The notes under the pieces were generated by a model. That model saw only the letters and a list, made by a program, of their open reading frames with translations. It was not told the DNA's origin and did no database searches. DNA of 64,000 nt from a virus: IMG/VR virus record IMGVR_UViG_3300030419_003599, positions 44,651 through 108,650 of that record; one strand, written 5' to 3'. A program made the translations under genes and the position numbers. Position 1 is the stretch's first letter; each line of letters opens with the position of its first letter. Positions 53,914 to 62,087 of this stretch are shown in pieces.

Positions 53914-54230
53914 TTTTCATCCTCCCATCCATGCTCAGTCATATTTTTACGAACATCAGCGACTAGGTTCAATTCCTCAAGAGTAGCCCACATCATTAGC
54001 CACTCCTGTTCTATCTCACGCAACCGCTTGACCTCATCGTCTAACTCAACAACTCTGTTAGTACCCTTTAGCATAGCCCACAACTCATCCCATTCACCGT
54101 CAAACATTTCTCTCTCAATGAGAATACCATAGGTGGTCGCTACTTGACCCGAAGTGACGCTTAAACGCCCTTCGTATAGCGACACTATAATTGACGCTTC
54201 ACCTTTCTCTAACCCTTCTTTCTCACTCAT
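53910..54230 (-). CDS. Unknown coiled-coil protein
   Basis: A 106-residue acidic protein; the coil VVELDDEVKRLREIEQEW is shared with the MIDTDK array, placing it in the same shuffled family though it lies in another operon. GGGGGAG about 8 nt upstream. ATGA overlap downstream. Confidence 0.55.
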   Translation of the reverse strand: MSEKEGLEKGEASIIVSLYEGRLSVTSGQVATTYGILIEREMFDGEWDELWAMLKGTNRVVELDDEVKRLREIEQEWLMMWATLEELNLVADVRKNMTEHGWEDEK

Positions 54231-54233
54231 TGT

Positions 54234-54377
54234 TCAGTCTCCCCCTCCTAGTTTAGTACCGCAGTAACATCTTCCTGCCGCACGACCAAACGGCTTAGTA
54301 TTGGGGTAAATCTTACCATCACCACCAATAGATAAAGCCCATTTCTTTCCACATTTCTCACAATCGTAACTCATCAT
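54234..54377 (-). CDS. 47-residue zinc-ribbon mini-protein
   Basis: Starts MMSYDCEKCGKKW, with CEKC and CYC pairs and a Gly-rich end. The first ATG forms an ATGA overlap with the preceding stop. Its own end (GGGD) is encoded by the ribosome site of the next gene. Function unknown. Confidence 0.6.
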   Translation of the reverse strand: MMSYDCEKCGKKWALSIGGDGKIYPNTKPFGRAAGRCYCGTKLGGGD

Positions 54378-54856
54378 TTACTTCCATCTCCTAGTATATC
54401 CCTCTGTATCAAAACACCTACTCTCCATAATTCCCAATCATTATGGATAGCGTCTCTAAGTTTAGTGTCCTCAAAGGTAAACAAACTCAAGTCCATCATC
54501 GCCTCGGCAGTACAGCACGCACTGCATATTTTACTACCGTTATCAAAGCGGCTTGTCCCGCCAGCGTACTCATCCCTGTTCTCATCAAGAGCGACGCTAC
54601 CTAAGCAAATAGGGCAATCACCATAACCACCATCAAAAACCATCTGCTCCAAACCATCCCTAAGCCCCTCTTCTATGTACTCACGAAGCGTGTCATTTGT
54701 ATGTCCCACCACACAGTCGGGCGACACTGATACGGTGAGTGAAATCGCTCCCCCATCGTTGTATGCGCCTGCTCGCACCTCATCTGTGCTAGGCATCCAA
54801 CTCTTACAACCACAGGAGAGCGTGTTCTCAAGATTACCCTCACTCATGTCATCCAT
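54374..54856 (-). CDS. Unknown protein with zinc-binding cysteines
   Basis: A 160-residue protein with early CGC and later CPIC and CSACC cysteine groups, consistent with a zinc ribbon in the second half. GGAGAG precedes the ATG at usable distance; M4 is an alternative start. No family recognised. Second gene of the operon from copy I. Confidence 0.55.
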   Translation of the reverse strand: MDDMSEGNLENTLSCGCKSWMPSTDEVRAGAYNDGGAISLTVSVSPDCVVGHTNDTLREYIEEGLRDGLEQMVFDGGYGDCPICLGSVALDENRDEYAGGTSRFDNGSKICSACCTAEAMMDLSLFTFEDTKLRDAIHNDWELWRVGVLIQRDILGDGSK

Positions 54857-54897
54857 ACTCCATCACTCTCCATAAAAAGGCACTATCACGAATCGGG

Positions 54898-55326
54898 TCA
54901 GCCAAGCGCACTCGGGGTACCATCGGTAAATATCCCATGCGCGGCAGCCCAATCCACCAACAACTTCACGCTAGGCGAATTGACATCTAATTGGATAAGA
55001 CCACCATCCGCGTGGTTCTTCTCCTCGCCACTCACAAGAAGGAACGCCTTGTGTGGCTCTTCTGGACTAGAAAGGTATAGTGAACATTCAAGATAGTTCT
55101 TGTTCCCTACCTCATCAACATCGTTACCTGAACGCAACACGCCTTGCTGCTCCATCAACCATTCAGTTATTGATGAGGGCACGCGTATATCCACAGCCAA
55201 ACCGTAGTTTCTATTACCATGCTCCTCTGGACCTACGCCCTGTATGTGTAGCATACTCTTCCCTCCATCACTCCATTGTCTATGTGCTTGTATTCTCATA
55301 TCCATTTCATTCATCTCCATTTCCAT
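54898..55326 (-). CDS. Unknown protein, possible short-leader start
   Basis: A 142-residue protein with several possible ATG starts (MEMEMNEMDM). The first ATG abuts promoter copy I, so the message may begin inside the frame and a later Met (55314, 55305 or 55299) may be used. The body is beta-rich (YGLAVDIRVPSS, AFLLVSGEE). No family recognised. Confidence 0.5.
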   Translation of the reverse strand: MEMEMNEMDMRIQAHRQWSDGGKSMLHIQGVGPEEHGNRNYGLAVDIRVPSSITEWLMEQQGVLRSGNDVDEVGNKNYLECSLYLSSPEEPHKAFLLVSGEEKNHADGGLIQLDVNSPSVKLLVDWAAAHGIFTDGTPSALG

Positions 55327-55349
55327 TATTGTTAGTGGTTCTTAAAGAG
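55327..55349 (-). promoter_or_regulatory. Conserved promoter-like repeat, copy I
   Basis: Minus-strand CTCTTTAAGAACC followed by ACTAACAATA; the most diverged of the twelve in the ATCA part. It drives the genes at 53776-55326. Confidence 0.7.
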
Positions 55350-55360
55350 AAACCCTCCAC

Positions 55361-56344
55361 TCAAAAGAGCAGGTCAAGTCCGTCATCTCCCTTCACTTCA
55401 TCCACAGGCAGAACCTGTCCTATGGTGCAGGCATCGCATATACCTACATCGGAATCGTATTCCGTATCACAAGTGTCACACTTAAACGACACCTCATCCC
55501 CATCATCAAAGACCATTTTCTCATAACAGGTATCGCATACACCAGACTGCACAGTCTTGGGGTCACAGTATTTACGGCACTCGCTACACCAACTCCCCTT
55601 ACCGGAAGGCTTGGTGGCAGCACCACCTACGAAACTATCTGACCAACCACCAAGATGACCCCAATTACCAGTCGCTCGGGCGTGGTGTAGTTTGTAGTCA
55701 CCTTCTTCAATGTCACACACCTCTGCAATGTATCTCGCTTGTGAGTCTCCTTCAACTGCTTCCTTACAATAAACATCATGGACATGGGCGAGCAGTTCAG
55801 CCAAACTTGTCCAAGGTCTTTCCTCTTCGGGCGTGAGTAAATAGATTAGGATGCTGAGTGACACACCTGTCCTGCCATGACCACCCATGCATTGAGTTGA
55901 TATTCTTTTGATTCCCTTAGTGTGTATATCTTCAACAAGGTCATACCAGAATTGAGCAGGCATAGTCTTCCCATCAATACCCTTGGGCAATCCGAAGTCC
56001 GGCCAGTCAAGAGAGATGACCACAGGTAATGGCTCACTAAACCATTGGGCAGACTTAGCATCCTGCCATCTTTCATCAAGTGGAGATGCTCCCTTACCAC
56101 TCACTATCTCGGATGGTCCAATCGCGAGGTCGGGGTAAGGTAGCATACGCCACCAACCACCACTACGACTTGAGCCGCCTGCGTAAATCTGAATGTCACC
56201 TACTGTATGGACTAGCACATTGCCAGTATGACATACCTCCTTAGTGTAAGTGTAAGTCTTGGTATTATTGTGTGCCCCGCAATAGGTGTGTCCTTTCTTA
56301 GTCTCATTCTTACATCCTAGTTTCTTGCATTTACTCATGTTCAT
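55361..56344 (-). CDS. Tyrosine/dual-specificity phosphatase-like protein with zinc fingers
   Basis: A 327-residue protein. An N-terminal finger (C6, C11, C22, H25) is followed by a phosphatase-like domain: WPD loop DWPDFGLP (D116) and a Cys-x5-Arg P-loop QCMGGHGRTG (C152, R158). These are the general acid, nucleophile and phosphate-binding Arg of PTP/DSP enzymes; the usual His before the Cys is Gln. The C-terminus holds three cysteine groups (CSEC..C, CDTC, CDTC/CDAC), like tandem zinc ribbons. It would remove phosphate from protein or nucleotide substrates. It overlaps the PEP-utiliser-like gene (ATGA); M3 at 56338 is an alternative start. Confidence 0.75.
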   Translation of the reverse strand: MNMSKCKKLGCKNETKKGHTYCGAHNNTKTYTYTKEVCHTGNVLVHTVGDIQIYAGGSSRSGGWWRMLPYPDLAIGPSEIVSGKGASPLDERWQDAKSAQWFSEPLPVVISLDWPDFGLPKGIDGKTMPAQFWYDLVEDIHTKGIKRISTQCMGGHGRTGVSLSILIYLLTPEEERPWTSLAELLAHVHDVYCKEAVEGDSQARYIAEVCDIEEGDYKLHHARATGNWGHLGGWSDSFVGGAATKPSGKGSWCSECRKYCDPKTVQSGVCDTCYEKMVFDDGDEVSFKCDTCDTEYDSDVGICDACTIGQVLPVDEVKGDDGLDLLF

Positions 56345-59139
56345 TCCTCCTCCCCTTCAACTACTAACGATGGATGCCAATTGACCATCTCTGCATACTT
56401 GGGAATGTAATTGACAATGGCATTTATGTATGCGCCTTCACCATATGTCGGTGGGTTATACTGTTCATCCCACCCATAAGATTCACAAAGGTCAATCAAG
56501 TATTGGCGATGAGCGTCATCTATGATGTAGTCTTGGAACTCTATTATGTGAGAAGCGAGGGACTCATCCATGTACCCTGTCTCAAGCGCATAGTTATGAC
56601 CGGCACTCCACGCTACAATTGCACTAGGGCAAGTAAGTTCCCATCCCTTACTCATGAGTAGGCTAGGTATCTTCATGCCAATATACTCTTTCAATACTTC
56701 TTTGGCCTTGACTTCAATCATCGCAGAATTAACTGGGTCACCAAATGCGTGGTGTGTATCGGAGTCAATCTTGTAAAATAAATCATCTGGGCTAGGTATA
56801 TGAAAATGCTTACTCCAACTACTTTTCGTCAGATTCTCGCTAGCCCAAAGGTAAGCATTCTGATAGGTTTCACCACAGAATGGTAAGTATGAATACTCAC
56901 CCATCTTCATAAAGTGTTCCCATTCCTCTGTTACATTAGTCGCAGAGTAGGGGATTGTGTTATCTATGCACGCCCCTGCCTTCTTCAAAGCATCGCTGTA
57001 TGCATCCAAGTAGTTGGAGCCTTCATAATACAGCATCACATTGTTGATGACAGCGACCGATGCTTTCTCAAGTATTGAGTGTTCAACCATAAGGGCAACA
57101 GCAGCCTTGATGTTTAGGGCTACTTCTTCTCCATGCTCCTCGCAGAGCCAACCAAATCCTTGCTTACTTAAGTACAAGGGGATGTCGGGCTGTTCAATTT
57201 CTTCCCCATCCATCTCTTTTTGGTAATCAACAAACCAACCTTCGGGATTGTCTTTATAATGCATGGCGGACATTTGAGCAATAGTAAGTGTAACCCCACC
57301 AACTTCAACGCGCTCTTGCTCACTGCGAGGCTCACGGACTTCTGGTTGAACTGACACACACCAAGGGCAAGCCCCTGTTGGGCAACTGTCATTAGGCGCC
57401 CTCTCCTCCTTCCATCCATTACTTAGGTTAGTGAGGCTACCCGCTAAGTCAAAGTCATCAGCCAAAGTGACTATGCTCTCCCATGAAGGGGAAGGAGTGT
57501 TGCGCTCAGGTACATCACTGATAGAGTAGTCGCTATCTTTGAACGCATCAATGATACTTGTCGCCAATCTATACACCCCAAAGATTTGATTGATGCCAGT
57601 CCCGTATGATTGGAATCCTTGAGTACCGTAGTCAAGCGCCCTCTTGTCTATGAACTTGTTATACAGCCAGCCTGTGTTATGCATTTGATTCTCGGTCTTA
57701 TCCGCAGCATTTTGGATGTCGTTGAAGTCACCATTCATCACTGCCACCACCAAAGACTTCACCGCTTCTGTGCAAAGCCTCCACTTCTTCCCACCAAAGG
57801 AGCCGCCTCCCCAAGAGTGGTCGTAAATATGTTCAGCCCATTCAAGGACAGCAAGCATATCTTGGTAAGGCGCAGAAGTCTCCCTCAACACTCCATAGTA
57901 TGTTTGCCTACCATCGGGAGGATTGCTGTAACCTATGAGATTGGCAAGTGCCGCTGCGATGTTAGGATTGTAACCTTGCATATTCCCACGGGAGTGGCGA
58001 ACCTCACCGATGATAGCAGCAGTGCCAGCGTTAATCATCCAACCAACATAGCATCCACCTAGGAATGCACAGATGCGAGCATCATTGAATGGGTCACCTA
58101 TGAATTGGCGGAAGAAGGTGGAGAGCCAGCCCCAATTATCTTGCCATGCTCGGCGAGCATACTCAATACCATTCATGAAGTGTGATTCGTAAGGGCTGTT
58201 GTCAAAGGATGAGAGAACATCAATGGTGTCGCCCACCTTGACTGTGGTTCCCGCCACATATACTACACCATGATGGCGAGACTGCGCCGCCGCATGAGTA
58301 AGGAGAGAACCATTCTGTTCGCACACTACGAGAGTTTTGTTCTCATTAGCCTCAAGTGTGGCCTCAAGTTTAGCCATGTCAGCATCGCTTGTGCCTGTGA
58401 CTGTAAGTATCTCGGATGCAACGCAAGCCCCATCGTCCCAGCCCTTGGGGAACCTGCCTGTGAATCTCCCTTCACCATTGACACTCACCTTGCAGTTACC
58501 TAATTCATCGTGCTCTTCACAAGCACGGATTTGAGTGAGATAAGCAGCACCGTTTTCAAGCATATTGTGGTACACTTTCTTATCGGTTGAGTTCCACACG
58601 AACTCAAGTTCATGTTTGTTCTCATCATCTATGAAAGAGTAGGTATATGAATCCTCATTTGGATTAAGTGGGAATAGCAGTTGCCCTTCAAGACCAGCAG
58701 TAACTCCATCGTGTTCACGCCCAACCACTACATATTGACGAGGAGCGAGCACAGCAGATGCTACCGCAGGGATGAAGGGTTGTACAATCATGCAACCATC
58801 TGGGTCAATCTCCCTCATGGTGTCACGAATACGAGTGAATGTTCTTACTGAATCAGTTACGGAAGTGGATGCTGATGACTCAAGGCGCCCCGGCCTAGGT
58901 GTGAGAGGACAAGCACGAACAAATGCAGCATGGACAGGCGACTCCAAGATACTCTTGAATATACCACGCTCAACGGTAGTCATGTTATCATTGAGTAGTA
59001 AGGGGTAAGTACGCAGCGTCTTCCATGAAGAGCCAGTCAATTCTAGCAGTGCCTTAGCCTTCTGGCTACGCACCTGCTCACGGCGGTCACCACTCCTTAG
59101 TTCTATCACAAGTTCATCAGTATCTATATGCTCAGTCAT
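56341..59139 (-). CDS. PEP-utiliser-like protein (partial PPDK/rifampin phosphotransferase architecture)
   Basis: A 932-residue protein. Residues ~75-200 resemble the ATP-grasp part of PPDK/PEP synthase (FVRACPLTPRPGRLESS, then MIVQPFIPAVASAV and REHDGVTAGLEG). Residues ~265-310 match the swivelling phosphohistidine domain: TLVVCEQNGSLLTHAAAQSR, with His282 at the phospho-histidine position, then GVVYVAGTTVKVGDTIDV. The remaining ~600 residues are not recognised and lack an evident PEP-binding barrel. Function is inference: ATP-driven phosphotransfer to an unknown acceptor. GGAG lies 8 nt before the ATG. The end VVEGEEE is the ribosome site of the phosphatase-like gene. Confidence 0.55.
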   Translation of the reverse strand: MTEHIDTDELVIELRSGDRREQVRSQKAKALLELTGSSWKTLRTYPLLLNDNMTTVERGIFKSILESPVHAAFVRACPLTPRPGRLESSASTSVTDSVRTFTRIRDTMREIDPDGCMIVQPFIPAVASAVLAPRQYVVVGREHDGVTAGLEGQLLFPLNPNEDSYTYSFIDDENKHELEFVWNSTDKKVYHNMLENGAAYLTQIRACEEHDELGNCKVSVNGEGRFTGRFPKGWDDGACVASEILTVTGTSDADMAKLEATLEANENKTLVVCEQNGSLLTHAAAQSRHHGVVYVAGTTVKVGDTIDVLSSFDNSPYESHFMNGIEYARRAWQDNWGWLSTFFRQFIGDPFNDARICAFLGGCYVGWMINAGTAAIIGEVRHSRGNMQGYNPNIAAALANLIGYSNPPDGRQTYYGVLRETSAPYQDMLAVLEWAEHIYDHSWGGGSFGGKKWRLCTEAVKSLVVAVMNGDFNDIQNAADKTENQMHNTGWLYNKFIDKRALDYGTQGFQSYGTGINQIFGVYRLATSIIDAFKDSDYSISDVPERNTPSPSWESIVTLADDFDLAGSLTNLSNGWKEERAPNDSCPTGACPWCVSVQPEVREPRSEQERVEVGGVTLTIAQMSAMHYKDNPEGWFVDYQKEMDGEEIEQPDIPLYLSKQGFGWLCEEHGEEVALNIKAAVALMVEHSILEKASVAVINNVMLYYEGSNYLDAYSDALKKAGACIDNTIPYSATNVTEEWEHFMKMGEYSYLPFCGETYQNAYLWASENLTKSSWSKHFHIPSPDDLFYKIDSDTHHAFGDPVNSAMIEVKAKEVLKEYIGMKIPSLLMSKGWELTCPSAIVAWSAGHNYALETGYMDESLASHIIEFQDYIIDDAHRQYLIDLCESYGWDEQYNPPTYGEGAYINAIVNYIPKYAEMVNWHPSLVVEGEEE

Positions 59140-59322
59140 TCATTCATCTCCATCACTACTATTGTTGGTGGTTCTTAAAGCGACACCACTCCCTGCCGCA
59201 CGCTTCTTCTTACCTGTCCTGAATAGGCTGTATGCTATGAATGCCCAGAAGCAGCACTCTAATACGGCGAGTGTGAGAGTTGCTCCAACTGCTGCGCCGA
59301 GTAATGTATCTATGTCAGTCAT
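59140..59322 (-). CDS. Small single-pass membrane protein
   Basis: A 60-residue protein with one hydrophobic segment (LLGAAVGATLTLAVLE, continuing CCFWAFIAYSLF) followed by a basic stretch (RTGKKKR), so the C-terminus probably faces the cytoplasm. The tail (ALRTTNN) is encoded by promoter copy J. Last gene of the operon from copy K. It may act in the host membrane; function unknown. Confidence 0.6.
   Translation of the reverse strand: MTDIDTLLGAAVGATLTLAVLECCFWAFIAYSLFRTGKKKRAAGSGVALRTTNNSSDGDE
59160..59182 (-). promoter_or_regulatory. Conserved promoter-like repeat, copy J (inside a coding end)
   Basis: Minus-strand CGCTTTAAGAACC followed by ACCAACAATA. It lies inside the last codons of the membrane-protein gene and 21 bp upstream of the PEP-utiliser-like gene. 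Confidence 0.75.
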
Positions 59323-59504
59323 TACTTACTCACCTCATCTACGAGGTCGGAGGCGGCTCGCTCAAGTAAAGCCATGAGCATACCACTTCTTCCGTCTTGT
59401 TTGATATTATCAACCACGAAGTTATACCAATGCTTCACCCACTCTTTCTTTGTGACCCACCCCTGTGTGTGGTGTCGTTTGAGGGGTATCATAGGCTCAC
59501 TCAT
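59322..59504 (-). CDS. Unknown 60-residue protein
   Basis: Starts MSEPMIPLKRHHTQGWVTKK; helical C-terminal half. AGAGGTGAT precedes ATG 59504, which overlaps the previous stop (ATGA). The stop overlaps the membrane-protein start (TAATG). No family recognised. Confidence 0.55.
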   Translation of the reverse strand: MSEPMIPLKRHHTQGWVTKKEWVKHWYNFVVDNIKQDGRSGMLMALLERAASDLVDEVSK

Positions 59505-59749
59505 GCTATCACCTCTTGTTCTGCTAGTCTCCATTGTGAGTAACACCAAACCTCAGTACCGTGTGGAGTGTGCATCAATCGCTCATACATTCCGTCATCC
59601 AATACATCGTAGCCTTCTTTTTGCACCTCATCGCACCACTCATCAAACTCTCTCGCCTTGATGTATGTGGCTACGGGATTGTTTAGTAGTTCGCCTGTTA
59701 CAGAATGCTCAATGATTACTCTGTGTAATTTCGGGAAGTGTCTGCTCAT
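59501..59749 (-). CDS. Unknown 82-residue protein
   Basis: Starts MSRHFPKLHRVIIEHSVTGE. AGAGGTGG lies 5 nt before ATG 59749, with an ATGA overlap. The C-terminus EQEVIA is the translated GAGGTGATAGC ribosome site of the next gene. No family recognised. Confidence 0.55.
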   Translation of the reverse strand: MSRHFPKLHRVIIEHSVTGELLNNPVATYIKAREFDEWCDEVQKEGYDVLDDGMYERLMHTPHGTEVWCYSQWRLAEQEVIA

Positions 59750-59985
59750 GCGACCACCTCTTGTCTTACCCAGTGTGTCACATACATGACGGGGTAAGTG
59801 GTTTGGTCTGTATCTTCTGCGTCTGGTGTCCAACGCTCCTTCTGCTTATGCCTCGCCATCTTTGCGGCCTCTCGCCAGCAATCATAGACGCCTACTACGA
59901 ATGCTCGGCGGCTCATCTCTGCATAGTTACCCTCTTCGTGGGGGTGGCCTACCAGTACATACCTCACTGCTTGTTTGACTGTCAT
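59746..59985 (-). CDS. Unknown small protein, probably leaderless message
   Basis: A 79-residue protein starting MTVKQAVRYVLVGHPHEE. ATG 59985 begins only 10 bp after promoter copy K, about 26 bp from the centre of its TATA-like box, so transcription probably starts at or near the A of the ATG. The C-terminus QEVVA is the ribosome site of the next gene. The Arg/Lys-rich centre contains no known motif. Confidence 0.55.
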   Translation of the reverse strand: MTVKQAVRYVLVGHPHEEGNYAEMSRRAFVVGVYDCWREAAKMARHKQKERWTPDAEDTDQTTYPVMYVTHWVRQEVVA

Positions 59986-59994
59986 CAATACTAC

Positions 59995-60017
59995 TATTGT
60001 TGATGGTTCTTAAAGGA
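59995..60017 (-). promoter_or_regulatory. Conserved promoter-like repeat, copy K
   Basis: Minus-strand TCCTTTAAGAACC followed by ATCAACAATA, 10 bp before ATG 59985. It drives four small genes ending with the membrane protein and marks the border of a long non-coding region. Confidence 0.75.
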
Positions 60018-60745
60018 AAGATTGTCAGTGCGCACACGACAGAGAATGGTGGCTTCGCCATCTCCCTAGTCCTGTTTGCTATAGAACGATGCACTGCGCC
60101 CCTGTAGTATATTTGATGTCCCCAATGTTCCCAATGTTTATCCCAATGGGTTGATACATTCTATCGCTACTGAAAGAACGCCAACCACAGAAGAACGGCT
60201 ACCCCAATGTAACAAGTATAGTATTAATGTCCTTATATGTATGTAGTAGTATAGAGTTGGGTTGATTGGTTGGGGTGGTGCTACTGATAGAGACTAAAGA
60301 ACGGCTTGGGTAGTTGGTATGTCTAAAGTGGGTTGTGTAAACATTGGAAACATTGGGGACATGGTGGAGAGTTGGAGTGCTGACAAACGATAGACTGCGC
60401 CCTTGTTTGTCCTTGGTGGAGGGCAATCTCCCGCGCGTAAGGGGTCGGATTATTGCCAAGATTGAGTGGCGAATGCGCTCCGCCTTGACTAAGGTGGAAT
60501 TGTCTGGGTGCAGACGGCTCCGACCATCATCACCATTCTATACAGGCTCGCAGTACAGCGTTTTCATCAGAGCCTATCGCAGGTGCAACGATTGATGAAC
60601 GGCTCCACCCGTATGGGTGGCGTGCTTTGGCTCAAGGATGAGGCGAGGTGAGCAAGCGAGAGTGAGCGTGGCTGGTTCGGCGTTGTATTATCGCAGAGGC
60701 GCACGGCATCCCGCATCCAGCGGGCACAAATGCGTGGGCACAAAT
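60018..60745. other. Non-coding region with inverted and direct repeats (origin/control candidate)
   Basis: No convincing gene on either strand. It holds a 24-bp inverted repeat (60117-60140 and 60338-60361, one mismatch), several CCCAATG units, a direct repeat (60085-60105 and 60386-60406, 18/21 bp) and repeated GAACGGCT motifs (near 60192, 60298, 60600). Two GGGCACAAAT motifs lie at 60722-60731 and 60736-60745. Iteron-like spacing and lack of coding suggest a replication origin or packaging/control site; this is inference. Confidence 0.5.
60117..60361. repeat. 24-bp inverted repeat, arms ~200 bp apart
   Basis: Arm 1 at 60117-60140 and arm 2 at 60338-60361 are reverse complements with one mismatch. 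Each arm contains two spaced CCCAATGTT-type units, which also occur singly near 60142 and 60202. Confidence 0.85.
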
Positions 60746-60778
60746 AAAAAAAGGGGGGCAGCCTCTCGGCTACCCCCC
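60746..60778 (-). terminator. Strong hairpin and T-run terminator
   Basis: On the minus strand, a 12-position stem (six G:C pairs, one mismatch, four more pairs, TCTC/GAGA loop, 60753-60778) is followed by seven T (60752-60746). It lies 51 bp after the stop of the gene at 60830-61684 and would end its transcript. Confidence 0.8.
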
Positions 60779-60829
60779 AAGGATGGATGACACGGAGGCT
60801 ATGCCCCCGTGCCACCCGTGTTCGCTGTC

Positions 60830-61684
60830 TCAAATCAAGCCGTTGTCACGAAGTGCCTGCACTTGTAGTTCAATTGCTTCGCTGACTTGCGCCTTTGTCC
60901 AAGACTTCTTCACACTTATACCGAGCATCTCTGCACGGGTGATGAGTGCTGCTTTGGTGATGTTCGCAGGTGTCGCAGGTGTTGCTGCTGCTACTTCCGT
61001 GCCCGCATCCTCGCTTGGTTTGACGACCATTTCACCGCTTCGTGCGTTCACGAGTACTGCTCTTGCGTCAGTCTTGCGCTGTGCTTTGTCGGTTTCATGC
61101 CAGTCATCCCCGTAGCATACACGGTTGATTGCTGCTGCTGCTTTGCGTGCTGATGGGTAAGTGGTTTTGAGTAGTTGCTTCAACGCATCCTTGTCAGCGT
61201 GTGCTTGGTCAATGTTGCTCTCATCAAAGGCGGTCTTATCCACCTTGAAGCCGCCGTTCTCGGCGATTTTCGCTGTGCGTGCTGCTTTCCTGTCAGCACT
61301 GCTCTTTGCCCATAGGTCGTTGCCAACTAGGCCACGCCACACGGGGTTCTTGCCTCTAGGTGGTATGATGCTCAAGTTCTCCGCTAGCACAGGGTTGCCC
61401 CATCCGCCCTCGCTCCCACCAGTGGGTTCGTAGGTCTTGCGCTCATCAATCAAGCGGAACACCATGCTGGTTGCCCACTCGGACACTTGTGCAGCCGTGT
61501 GTGCTACGCCCACAGGCTGTCTGTCATCGTCTCGGATGATGGATGCACTGGGCACGCCACCCTCCATTGAGAGAGCCACGCCGACAAGCGTGGCTGCTTT
61601 TCCGTTCTTCACTGCAAGCATAAGCGGGGCGTGAGCCCCTGCAAGCAGGTCTGCATTACTAGGTACAGGTTCATGTTTTGCCAT
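60830..61684 (-). CDS. Protein with C-terminal SAP/LEM-like DNA-binding motif
   Basis: A 284-residue protein. The last ~45 residues (KAALITRAEMLGISVKKSWT, then KAQVSEAIEL) match short helix-extended-helix SAP/HeH motifs that bind DNA. An Ala/Thr/Pro linker precedes it; the N-terminal half is unrecognised (basic helix SSADRKAARTAKIAE). GGAGGAG lies 6 nt before the ATG. It has its own promoter copy (L) and terminator, so it is a single-gene unit between two repeat-rich non-coding regions, fitting an origin-binding, packaging or abundant DNA-binding role. G+C seems higher than in neighbouring genes. Confidence 0.6.
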   Translation of the reverse strand: MAKHEPVPSNADLLAGAHAPLMLAVKNGKAATLVGVALSMEGGVPSASIIRDDDRQPVGVAHTAAQVSEWATSMVFRLIDERKTYEPTGGSEGGWGNPVLAENLSIIPPRGKNPVWRGLVGNDLWAKSSADRKAARTAKIAENGGFKVDKTAFDESNIDQAHADKDALKQLLKTTYPSARKAAAAINRVCYGDDWHETDKAQRKTDARAVLVNARSGEMVVKPSEDAGTEVAAATPATPANITKAALITRAEMLGISVKKSWTKAQVSEAIELQVQALRDNGLI

Positions 61685-61706
61685 GTTTTCTCCTCCGTAC
61701 TTTCTC

Positions 61707-61729
61707 TATTGCTGATGGTTCTTAAAGGA
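61707..61729 (-). promoter_or_regulatory. Conserved promoter-like repeat, copy L
   Basis: Minus-strand TCCTTTAAGAACC followed by ATCAGCAATA, 22 bp upstream of the SAP-like gene. This is the rightmost copy. Confidence 0.75.
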
Positions 61730-62052
61730 CTAGCCAATTTTAGGACGACTCACACATTACGAACCCGTATTTGTGCCCGTATGAGAACAGGATGGCTTTT
61801 GTGCCACACAGTTGCGCGCTTAAAGAAGAACAATACATGAGAGTCCAACCGTATGGGTGGGTCAAGGGTTTGGCTTGCAGCGAAAGTGGGGGGAGCATGG
61901 TGCTGTCCTCCCGCCCGCCATCATGTCATGTCATACCTGATGAGGGGAGCGTGACGCTGAATGTAAGGAGCCACTTACTTGGTAGCAGTACCTCGTTTAG
62001 CCCCCCACCAACAACGCTATTCTCCTGTGCCTCACGCTCACGGTACAGGGGT

Positions 62053-62087
62053 GGAGGGTAACGCTACCGAAGGTAGCATTACGCTCC
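62053..62087. repeat. Long imperfect hairpin
   Basis: Arms of 16 positions pair with two mismatches around a GAA loop (GGAG-x-GTAA-x-GCTACC against GGTAGC-x-TTAC-x-CTCC). It could form on either strand and lies in non-coding DNA. Confidence 0.75.

Larger units (their letters stand above)
47202..54045 (-). repeat. Recurring coiled-coil DNA segment (AEVKRLRE)
   Basis: A ~25-bp segment, plus strand ACGCAACCGCTTGACTTCTG or near, recurs at 47202-47226, 47507-47531, 48235-48260, 48455-48480, and in diverged form near 47943, 50900, 51061 and 54016. It encodes the AEVKRLRE coil. The copy near 48235-48315 continues into ~80 bp of homology with 50897-50980. Confidence 0.75.

Noticed and set aside
60567-60833. 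88-codon minus-strand frame in the non-coding region
   Set aside because: It runs through the terminator hairpin and repeat motifs, has no ribosome site, and gives a low-complexity, Arg-rich protein.
24054-61729. Reading the 23-bp repeats as transposon ends or attachment sites
   Set aside because: All copies have one orientation, lie between operons, lack transposase or integrase genes nearby, and show no target duplications.
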